Assembly: GCA_027946365.1 (NCBI GenBank)
Contig: JAPEUQ010000002.1
Span: forward strand, 1,674,001 to 1,738,000
Source: Kalmusia sp. IMI 367209
Taxonomy: Eukaryota > Ascomycota > Dothideomycetes > Pleosporales > Didymosphaeriaceae
Length of the DNA stretch: 64,000 nt
Direction: 5' to 3'
Part shown: one piece after another, positions 54,481 through 64,000 of the stretch
How the letters are laid out: each line of letters begins with the position of its first letter
How positions within the stretch are numbered: position 1 is the stretch's first letter
Made by a program: the position numbers and the translations under genes
The notes under the pieces: model-generated
Databases searched by the model: none
The model's input: the letters and a program-made list of their open reading frames with translations, nothing else
Told to the model about the DNA's origin: nothing

Positions 54481-56889
54481 TTAGTAGTTGTTGGCAGCGA
54501 TGAGGTGGTGCTGCGGGGGCGCCATGGACATGGCAAGCGGTCCGGGTATGTCGGAGATGGATGTGGGAATGTGGGAGAGGCCAGAGAGGTAGTCGTTGCC
54601 GGATTCGGGCGACTCCTCCTCGAGCGAGTGCAGGTGCTCGTCCTCGCCCTCCAGGTCGTCTTCGTTGAAGTCGAGCGGCTCGCCGTCTTGGCGGGGCTCG
54701 TGTGTACGACGATGCCTGCAAGATTATAATTAGCACGTTATACAGAAGATCAGCAACCAACGGAAACGTACTGGGCAAGGTTGTCGGACCGAGAGAAGGC
54801 CTTGTTGCACAGAGGGCAGACGTATGGTCGCTCTTGCGTGTGGGTGCGCACGTGCCTAGCGCCTAATGAGCGGCTATTACAGGGTTGCACTAGGGATGGT
54901 GAGCGCTTACCTCTTGAGGTGTTCTAACCTCTTGAACAGCCTACCGCATGTTGGGATGGGGCAGGAGTGGGACTTCTGGGGATAGGGGCCAATTTCCATC
55001 ATCGTAGCGCTCCGTGCTCGCCTGAAGACGCCGGGTGCGCCTGCAGCGCGAGCCACGGCGCTGTGCTGGAGCGGGCTGTCGAACATGTCGCCGTTGACCA
55101 GGTTGCTGAGCTCATCCTGGGGGAGCATGGCCTGCTGTTGTGGCGGGCTGTCCTCGATGGTGTGCAAAGGCGTGCCGTGACGCGAGATGTTGACCGTGGG
55201 CTTGGCGTCAGGAATGGATTGTTGCAGGGACGGGCCGGTAGCGCTGTCGGGAGAGTTGTGGCTCGAATGCACTTGCGGCTCGTCGCCTTCGGGCACGGGC
55301 ATGATGGAGCTTGACATTGACCGTCTCAGGTCGCTCGGGCGGTGCACCTGGTGGGCGTTGCCAGTGGCGGCCACGGCGGCAACCGCAGCAGTCGAGATGG
55401 ACGATCGCCTTCTGCGCTGCTTGTACGTAGGGGAGCCCTCGATGACGGAGTAGACGTTTCCAGGAGGGAAAGCCCTGGTTACACCCGGATAGCCAGCGCC
55501 CATCAAGTTCGAAGGGGGGATGTTCATCAGCGGGTTGAACGAGTGCGAGACACCGAGTTCGGGGATGGCGCTGTAGAGACCCGTATCCTCGTTGGCAATG
55601 TACGCCGGCTCGGCGCCCAGGCTCATCTGGTGTTGAGGCGGGGTGAGAGGCTCGAACGACATGCCGCGGGTGCTGTAGTCTTCGTAGTGCGACGAGACGA
55701 AAGACGGAGCAGGCGAGTATTCCATGTATGCGGGCATTGAGCTGTGTCGCTGGTGCACCTGTGAAAGCGGGATGCCATTGCGGTCGTACTGCACCTGCTG
55801 CGGCGCGAACTCGCGTTCTCTGCTCTTGACGACGGTGCTCTGCATGCTCGGCGCCATCGACATCTGGTTGTATTGCACCATGGGAGCCATGGCCTCCTCG
55901 TGGACCGAGGGCGGCATGGCCTGTGGGACCATGGTGGGCGGGGGCATCGAGTCCATGGCGCGCATCACCGGAGACGTCGACTGTGAGTAGGTCTGGACGT
56001 TGTTGTTGAAGGACGACGAGTTGGTCTGCTGGGCCTTTGTGAGCTGCTCGAAGAGCGATTGCGACGAATCGAATTCGAACGAGAGGGCAGGCTCGCTGAC
56101 GGCGACGGTGGTGGCCTCCTGGCCCATCTTCTCGCGCTTGAGGTCGCGCTCCAAGGCATCGAGGAACAGGCGGTCGTGGGGCACGCTGTACCAGTAGAAG
56201 ACCTTCTGCTTCTTCTGGGTGCGGATGCAGTTGTTCTTGTAGAGGAAGTCAAGGAAGGCGCTCTTGGGCTCCTCGAGCGAGGCGTCGGTGCCGGACTTGA
56301 GGTTGCGCAGGTCCGAGAAGATGCCCTCCTCGAACTTCTTCGAGTTCTTGACGGGCCGGCCGAAGGCCTGGAATCGGAAGGACAGGCATCGCACGATGTC
56401 GGTGCCGGAGATGTGGAAGAGGTTGTTCCTGGGCGGCGGGTCAGAACGGAGCGAGCGAGGGAGGGAGAGAGGTGGGGAAAAGGGCAGCTGTGGAATGCGA
56501 CTTACCATAGCACGCAGGAAACGTACTCGCCGGTGGGCAGGAGGAAGCGGCGGATGTACTGGTCGGGCTGCCAGTCGACGGGCGCTGAGATGAGGAAGTA
56601 CTTTACTGTTGCGGGCGGGCGGCGTTAGCTTTGGGTTTGTCGATTTTTGTCACAGAGAGTGAGTGAGCGAGGGAGGGAGAGGGTGGTGTTTGCCGGCTGC
56701 CGAGACAGATGCGCGACGGGCCGGGGAAAGCTTGGGGAGGGGAAGCAAACATACGGTTATCGACCTGCTGCAGGGCGACGATGCTGTCGGGCGGCAGGCT
56801 TTGCTGTGCGTCCTGGTCAATAAGAAGGTCTCAGGCGCGACAGAGCGCGACTGAGGCGGCGGCATGGCCGCATGAGGGTTGGAATACAT
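54481..56889 (-). CDS. ste12: Transcription factor Ste12 (one frame break)
   Basis: Nuclear homeodomain-like STE plus C2H2 factor downstream of the Fus3/Kss1-type MAPK. It controls mating, fruiting and invasive growth, including plant infection. Exons are 56889-56755, 56605-56506, 56428-54911, 54855-54772 and 54715-54481. Introns of 149, 77, 55 and 56 bp are GT-AG. The STE DNA-binding domain runs from about residue 40 ([20 protein letters not shown], then [20 protein letters not shown], and [20 protein letters not shown]). A long disordered middle follows, then two C2H2 fingers [19 protein letters not shown] and [17 protein letters not shown], interrupted by introns, and an acidic tail. The exon total is one base short of a multiple of three. 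The break is near 56822-56823, between ETFL and DQDAQQSL, probably a sequence error. About 691 residues are expected. Confidence 0.93.
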
Positions 56890-59800
56890 GGTGCGCGCTG
56901 CTGCAACGCACGATATTCGGATGGTGAGGCGCGTGTGTTTGGGCGTGCGTGCCTCAGGCTGTTGGTGCGAAGGATTGTGGAATGAGACGGATAAGGCTCT
57001 CGCAAAGGTCCTGCCAGGTGCAAATAATGTAATATGAAGCGTACAGCGAAGGAAAAGGGCGAGCGATGGTTTGAGGTCTGTTCAGAGAAGATAAAACGTA
57101 TCGAGGGCCTGCCTCGGAGCCAAAGCAGTCTCGACGTCAAGCAGACTGGGCAGCGTGAAGGATAGGGCTTTAGGACACACGAAACGCAAATCTGAGGGGG
57201 GAGTGGCAGAGCTTTAGGTGTCGGAGGCCTGGTGAAACAGGAGTTAGTCGTTTTGGAATAATCTATTTCGGGGCCCGCCCTCAAGTCAGCGTCTGCCCCG
57301 GCCCTGGCCAGCGAGCGCGGGTGTCTCAGCAGCCAGTGCGCGCCATACCAGCAGCGCCGGCGAATCGCAGCAGCGCGCGACACGAGCCCCCCTGCTGGCC
57401 AAGCGGCCGCCGACTCGCGCAGAGAGGAAAAGACGCAGCCAGACGCAGCCGCTGGGTGGTGCTGGTGCTTGGTGCTGGTGCTGGCCGCTGATGTGGTGGC
57501 GGGGAGCAGGAAGAGGAGGAGGAGGAGGGGGAAAAAGCCTCGATGATGCCTGCGACCAGCCCTCTCTCCCTCACTCCCTCCCTCCATCTCTCCACCTCTC
57601 CACTTCCAGCAAGCCAGTCGCCGTGAGCAGCCCGGGAAGACGTCAGTAACCATCGCCAGTCGGGGTCGGTCGCACCGCCGCCGTGCGACGAGCTGTGAGT
57701 GTGTGTCCATGTGCGAAAGAGCCCAGCCCAGGTCCCGCTCGCAGGATGCCTGCGCGGCGCAAGCGACGCATGCGGGATAGCCCAAAGCTTCTCACAACAC
57801 ACAGGCTCGCTCGCTCTCGCTCCTACACCAAGCGCGGCCGCCAGGCGAGCGGCCACCACGCTTGCTGCGAGTCTGTTCACGGCCATCGATCATCGGACCC
57901 TGCTGCAGGCCAGCAGCTCTCCGTCCTGTCCTCAAACCACCCACGTGAAGAAGAGACAAAAACGTCCCATGGCGGATGCAGCTCACTGGCGGACACCGCG
58001 TCCATTCAGCGCGCGCGCCGCCACCCACTGCCTGCTGCTGCTGGTGCCCGTCGTTATCGTGCCCCGTCGTATTGGGCCACTCTCTCTCTCTCTTTCTCGC
58101 AGGCGGCTCATTTCGTCTGCTTGCTGGGCTGGTGTTGGCCCCCGCCGAGAATAGTGTCATAATGTCATCGTGGTCGTGGTAATAATACGCCGAGTCCCCC
58201 ACCCCGTCGCCGCAGACGCAGCAATTGCCCACATTCACATCGAGCGAATGTAGTGTGGTACAGGCACGGTGCATCCAGATGCAGGAACAGGCAGAAGCAG
58301 CACCTCGGCGCCAGGTTTGATCTCCCTCCTGAAACGCCATTTTCTGTCGGCGGTCCAGTGACGATGCTTGACGATGCTTGCGCGCGAGGCCACAGCCGGC
58401 CGGCCTGCCTGTCTGCACGTTATCGAGCACATCTCTCCCACGTCTGGCTCCCCGCCGCCGTGTGAAGGCCGCTGAGGCGCGTCCGGACTTGGGCCGATCA
58501 GTTGCATGGCTGGAGGGCCTGCTCAGCGAGACGCTGCAGTCGTGGGCGGCCAGTGAGGATGCCCATGAGTCGTTTCAGGATTGCTTTTGGCTAGAGCGGC
58601 TACCAGGATCACCAGCCGTTTGCCCTCCTCCACCCTCCCTCCCATCCCAGCAGAAGACCCGCTCAACGGCGAGTCAGCGAATAAGACCCGATTATGCCGG
58701 CCGTATGCAAGCGCTCAATCAACCCAGTCTACTATGGTACAGAGGATGGATGGACCGGAGCGTCACTCGTCTGCTGCAGCCCGCATGCACACCAGCGTAC
58801 TGCCATCGCAACCGTAATTTCATCCGCACATTCTAGCCTTGGATCCATCCCAGCGACTACGCGCCCTCGCCCACAACCTGTGTCGTGGTGGCTACTACGC
58901 ACGGTCGGCGCCGCTCGTCGGGCGCAATGCAAAGCACACTCCAAGTAACCTGCTGGTCTGAGCAGCAGCAGCAGCAGCAGCAACAGCCGCCAACCCGTTC
59001 GCTGATCCTGCGCAAGCGAGCTCGATGAGCATGATGACGAGCCCGCGGCCCGGCGGTCGAGCCGCAACGCTTACCTACATGGCGAACCTCAGTGTGACCG
59101 TGACCGCGCCCGCGTCCATGCCTCCTCCGTCCGTGAACGACCATGATGCATCAGCAGCGTGGCCATGCTCGCCGCTTCTCCATGTGGCGAATGCCGACGG
59201 CTTTCCCACGGCTTCGGCTGTGTGAAACGCTTCCAGCCTCGTCTTGTGCGCGCTCGGGATCGCGTTTCCCCAAACACTGCTCCTAGAGAAACTACGTTTG
59301 TGATGGCTGTGGCCTCGTCGGAGGAAACATCGAATTGGGAACGCTGTGGAGTCCTGTACCTGCGTTAGCGGACCCAAGGTGCGCTCCTGAAACCCATCCG
59401 CATCCCCTTTGCCTGCCCGAACGGGACCTGAGGGCGTCTGCCGATACGCATAGACGACTCGCTTCTGCCATTGCTGTTTGCATCCAGCGCGCGCAGCTTT
59501 TCGTGGGGATCTTCTATTGAAATTGCTTCTTCTGCTGATCTCCACAAGGAAGAAAACAAAAAGAACGACTCATGTGTCACGTTGTGGCCGCCATTCCTGA
59601 CTGCTTCCAACGCTGCGTCGCCGTTTGCAGAAGCGTGCAGCCGTGGCTCAATACGCCTAAACGGCTTCCTCAGGCCCACCACCCCCCCATCAAGATTGAA
59701 TCCACTTTGTAGTCAGCTTCGAGGTGATGAGCCTGCAGCGGCCTTGTAGGAATGCCACTCGAATAGCCGGAAGGTTTAGCCTACGCCATCTCCACTCGCC

Positions 59801-62800
59801 TCTGTCGGCGCGTGTCCTCTGGGTCCCGTGTTTCAAAGCGTGCTGTCAAGAGTCCCCAAATGCCATCACGCACACGAACTGAGCCGCATCCGACCAATTC
59901 AGAAACCGATGCGCAGGTCGGCGTTCAAAAAAGACCATGGCGCTGACTTATCGACCTCCTCCGCGGGCGATCGCGAACCATGCGCGGCATTGAACTTTCG
60001 TCCCACCGGATGAGGAACCTGTACGCTGATGCACGGGCGCGCGAGCCGAGTTTGATGTCCACGATCTGCTTCCGCTGTATCAGATTTCGAGGGTTTGTAT
60101 CAGCGCGGCGGGAGTTTCAGATTGATTACTCGCTTCGCAAAGATGCCCATGCCATGCACCATCGCACTACCATCACTGAGGGAGGCTCGCATCTCGACGA
60201 ATACGTGCATCTCGGAGCAGGGCCGCCAGCAGTCAACTCGTCCGAGCGTCCTAGCGGTCACGATGAAGTCAGGCAAAGGCCTCCCACTATCGAAAACGCC
60301 CCGTCTTGGATGCCCTGCTCTTCAAAAGCAGACTACTTCGGAGAGAAAGCACAAAAGGCTTCTAGCCTGCGCTCCACCTGGGGCTGGACGAACGTCGAGG
60401 CACGGCCTGGGCGCGCCCTGCATGACGTAGATTAGAGTTCCGCCTAGCGGAAGCCTCGCAGAGGGGCCCACGTTCCACGATTAACCTTTTCGCTCGCGTG
60501 GGACCTCGAATGTACGCAATGCTTTCGCCAAAAACTCTAAAAGCAAAAGTGAGCAGCAGCGGAACACCACGGGGCGGGCACCACGGGCAACCCACACCAA
60601 TATTCCGTGTGGAGTGCGCTAGCGGCGCATGATGCGCTAGAAGACGGTCTTGCCCTTTTCCCCCGGCTTGAACCATCCGAACTGGGCGTGCGCGCGCGCG
60701 CACACACGCTCTAGCCCTGAGTGCAAGTCGACCTCATCAGCCAGAATGGGCATGCATCTAGCAGACGAAGGGAAATTGGCCAGTCCACAATTCCCCTCGC
60801 GCAGAGCCCATAGGAGAGAAGACAGAGAGAAAGAACCCGACGCCGGTTCACCCGGCTGACCTGCAAATCTCCCGGCCCCATCACGGCTATAGGCATCTCC
60901 CTACCGGGCCTTTCCATCGCAGATGCCAACACTCGCTGATGAGCTTGGCTTGCGGACGACGGCGCTGGCGGGATGAACGGGAAACCCTGACGATCAACTT
61001 TCTTCAACATGGAACCCTGAGCTCGCGGGCGCACGCCGGCTTACCGCATGAACACTTGTAGATGCATAAGGAATATGGCGCAAGTCGCGCTGTGGGCCAT
61101 GTTGGCGTTTCTGTGCACGCACGTCTTGGTCGTGAGTGAGGCCGAGTTGGACCCGTTTGGGGGGGCGTCTTTCTTTCTTGCTGCTTGTTTGGGAGGGATT
61201 TTCCTCGGGGAGATGGAGATGGAAGGTATGCAGAAGGTCTGGCGAGCGGGCCGATGAGCTGTGTGCATTGACGCTCTCGTTCGAGTGTGGTGCGACTTTT
61301 TGGTGATCGCCGTTTGGGGTGGAGCGCCGTTGCATGGAAGGGTTGCGTCTCGATGATTGCTCGTTCTAGATGGTTGTGGAGTCGTGTAGACTGGGCCACT
61401 AGAGTAGGGTAGACTTACAAGTAATGTCGCTGGATGAGCTCCTGATGGAGAACTTGTCGAGTGAGCTGCTGAATGGAAGAGTTCAATTACAACTTTCTTC
61501 CACACATAGTTTCAGCGATTGGACGCTGTTACGTTCGTGATGTCGTCTTGCTCGTAGATGGATAGATAATGGACGATTACAATCTCACGTTCTGCTAATC
61601 GGGTATCCATCATCAAATTACGATCATCTTCTCAGCAAAAGAAATAGAATTGACATTACACAAAACTACAGCCCACAACTCGACCATGAACAATAAATTC
61701 TTTCCTAAGGACCGGTCTATCTAGGACGTTGGCAAATCTCCGAGCATCCGAACTCGTAGTTGTAGATAAATGAAGCTGAGAGCGTTGGCCCTGATAGCGC
61801 TTGTGCCCTTCTAATCATGGCATTGAGATAAATCTGGTCACGGAGGATGCTTGTACTGAAATTGTGGCAATGTGACTTGATTCTGTATATGTATTACTAG
61901 GCAGCAAAGGATTTTACGTAGTCTTGAAGATAGTAGACTAACCCTACCTTTTGATTGAAAGCCGTACTTAGTCCTTAATTTTTTTTTTTTCAAATTTATA
62001 GTACGATCTTTTAACGTGAAGAAATATCTGAGCATACGCCCCATGAAGTAAATCAAATAAAGACTAGTCAATTCTTCTTTTTCACATAGGTGAAAGTCGA
62101 TATGATTGGTAGTGTTTTACTATTGCTGAAGCTCTTGCTTATTTTATAGCTCCCTAGCCTGCGTTGTTCATTTCAGTTTCGCAGTAAAATGGTGGAGTCG
62201 TTGTGTAGGATGAGCTATGGACGGTAGTGATGTCCACGTATCACGCAAGCCCCTTTTGACTAGTGATTATATAGGAACTGGAGGGATATAAATTGGGAGA
62301 CAGTGGAGAGGAACTCGCTGGAGCTTACGAAAATGACCAGTGATGTTTATCCATTTTGAAGTTTGGATCTCGTGAAAAAAAAATATGGGTGTATTGACAA
62401 TATATACATGGCCATATTTGAGGACACTGATATCTTATTGTACTGTAGAATCTTTGCTATTTGCTATTCACTGATTTTTTACGTTGTGCCTGCCGTGTGT
62501 GGCGTACATTTGATAGTGAAGGCTATGTACAAAATATGGGTTAGCCCACGCAGCAACTCATTCGCTTCTTGGGTATGGACTTGGTCGCACAGGGGCTGAG
62601 TCATGTTGTAGTGCGTTTCACCTACGTTAATTTATAGCCTCTACAAACATCATCAGCAATAAAAAGTACTTCTGTAGTTCACTCAGAACTATCGTGTCAG
62701 CCCAGGAGCGAACTCAATAGTCGGATAGCTTGGTAGCTGGCCACCTGGCTTAAAAGGCTTCTCGTCGTCAATGGTTGCCCTCCAAGATCAGAATACAGCA

Positions 62801-63491
62801 ATGCTTCAATGCGCTTGGGATTCTGTCACTATATCGCACCTGGGTCGAGAACCCTATTGTTCATCGTGATGTTTGACTTTATGATCTCCTCTCCTTGTAT
62901 ATATTAGAGCGCGGAGTCAACACTCGCTTCTTTATGTATCTTCTGTATATATTAATACTTCAATTCTCGTATGCGCATGCATTTAAATCGAAGGAGGAAC
63001 CCAGGAATTTGAGAGTCTAAGCATTCCGGAAATGTTTCGTAAATGTAAATTCTTCTACTATTTCCGAATAACCACAATATCAGCATAGAGTCGTTGTTGG
63101 GAGACAGTCCTCGAGTGTCACATTTATTATCGAATATTCGAGACATTACCCTCTGTACGCAAGGCTGAAATCATACACTCTTAGGTTCTAGCTTTGACTT
63201 AAATCAATAAGCATTCCCTAATTGCTTGTAGCTATCTGACTTTCACCATGTATCTAGCGATAGCTGCCTGACCAATAGGCGTGCTTATCTACGCGCCCAC
63301 TGTCGTGATCATCAGCAATATCTCAGCCTTGTTGCACAGTTCCCCAACACTCCCACCTCCCTTGTAGCCTCTGTCAAAGTGGAAGCTCCCTACTGTCGAT
63401 TAATCATTCATCTTCGAGCTTGTTCTTATACATTGAGGCAAATTATCACCTTTTTGGTGGTGTTGCAAGGTTGCTACGTCAGCCTGGCAAG
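56890..63491. other. Long gene-free region upstream of ste12
   Basis: About 6.6 kb without a supported gene. From 56900 to about 61500 it is GC-rich with polypurine/polypyrimidine tracts (57510-57610, 58075-58100), a (GCA)n run at 58961-58983 and many overlapping ORFs on both strands, none with a domain. This pattern fits a long regulatory region, a long 5' leader or a non-coding transcript. From 61500 to 63480 it is AT-rich and looks like the accessory spacers. No RNA gene was recognised. Confidence 0.5.
58961..58983. repeat. (GCA)n trinucleotide repeat
   Basis: About 7-8 GCA units inside the ste12 upstream region. It produces poly-Ser/Cys/Gln readings but no gene. Confidence 0.85.
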
Positions 63492-64000
63492 ATGGAAGGC
63501 TTAGCTGCATACGGAGTTGCCTGCAACATCATGCAGACCATTCACTTCTCTATAGCGGTAGCGGCATTGTGTAAGGATCTATATGAAGGAAGATCTCCGG
63601 ACGAAGATGTCGAAAATCGTCGTATCGGGTTGCAAGGTGCCGTTCGCAATCTTCGACCTGCCAGCCTGATCACGTCCAATGACGATCAGATCGAGGAACA
63701 ACAATTACAGACCTTGGCCAAGAAGTTGATCGATGCGGCTGATGATCTGGAGAAAGAGCTAGCAAAGTTCAAGACCAATTCTCAAGGTTCAAGGCGACAT
63801 GCAGCGAAGAATTCAATCAAGTATGCCCTCCGCACGAAACGGAAGATCGATAAAATGGATCAACTTCTCCGAGGTTGCCAGAAAGAGATGGAAACGCGGA
63901 TTTTAGTTCGGCTGAGGTATGCTTGATGCTATGGAGACAATGCACCGTTTACTTAACATATTCAAGCAACCGAACTGATATCCTAGAAAGGACGATTAAA
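63492..64000 (+). CDS. STAND/NLR-like gene, N-terminal part only
   Basis: 5' portion of a gene running off the right edge. Exon 1 is 63492-63916, a 50-bp GT-AG intron is 63917-63966, and exon 2 starts at 63967 and stays open to the end (SNRTDILERTIK across the junction). The start MEGLAAYGVACNIMQTIHFSI with CKDLYEGRSPD is the typical opening of the fungal N-terminal domain found on STAND/NACHT and ankyrin proteins, which serve in non-self recognition and programmed cell death. The following region is a helical, charged coiled-coil-like stretch (LAKKLIDAADDLEKELAKF). The NTPase and repeat domains would lie outside the window, so the exact architecture is unknown. A GTG/ATG further upstream at 63420 is in frame, but the family starts at MEGLAA. 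Confidence 0.72.

Noticed and set aside
56817..61505. Many 100-320-codon ORFs upstream of ste12
   Set aside because: GC-rich, Arg/Ser/Pro-rich, overlapping in all frames with no domain. Treated as chance ORFs.
1..64000. CRISPR arrays, telomere repeats, rRNA, intact transposons
   Set aside because: No regularly spaced repeats, TTAGGG tracts, rRNA motifs, or reverse transcriptase/transposase signatures were seen.

Overview
The window is nuclear DNA of a filamentous ascomycete (Pezizomycotina). The evidence is short GT-AG introns of about 46-150 bp, an intron-containing tRNA-Gly, secreted plant-cell-wall enzymes (GH6, CE15), a HET-domain fragment, an STAND/NLR-type N-terminus and Pezizomycotina-type orthologues of Ste12, Sth1, Faf1 and Nhx1. 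A plant-associated Dothideomycete fits best, but that rank is an inference. No CRISPR array, origin, telomere repeat or intact transposon was seen.

Layout. (1) 1-16 kb is accessory DNA holding five genes that look like tailoring and transport functions of secondary metabolism: a CYP58-like P450, a pyridoxal-reductase-like aldo-keto reductase, a BBE-like FAD oxidase, a CYP64-like P450 and an MCT-type MFS permease. They are separated by gene-poor, AT-rich spacers of up to 2.2 kb. No PKS, NRPS or terpene-cyclase backbone lies inside the window. (2) 16-21 kb is a decay zone with a broken ferric reductase, a broken multi-exon membrane protein, and a functional-looking tRNA-Gly(GCC) at its right edge. 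(3) 21.5-31.6 kb holds a T5orf172/GIY-YIG-domain protein, a CE15 glucuronoyl esterase with three GGCTAA-type promoter motifs, and the RSC remodeller ATPase Sth1/Snf21. (4) 33-37 kb holds an F-box protein built from five 44-residue tandem repeats and a modin-like membrane protein. (5) 38-51.5 kb is a denser conserved block: a sucrose/alpha-glucoside-type symporter divergent from an Nhx1-type Na+/H+ exchanger, GH6 cellobiohydrolase, Faf1, His6 and an RBR-type E3 ligase. (6) 51.5-64 kb holds a truncated HET-domain remnant, the transcription factor Ste12 with about 6.6 kb of gene-free upstream DNA, and at the right edge the first exon of an STAND/NLR-like gene.

How the genes relate. The CE15 esterase and GH6 cellobiohydrolase are both secreted lignocellulose enzymes, although they are 20 kb apart. 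The symporter could import released sugars. Conserved eukaryotic genes (sth1, ste12, his6, faf1, nhx1) form a core landscape interrupted by fast-evolving pieces. Two conserved essential or regulatory genes carry single-base frame breaks at or near short homopolymers (three in sth1, one in ste12). These look like assembly indels and are a caution for every frameshift-based pseudogene call here.
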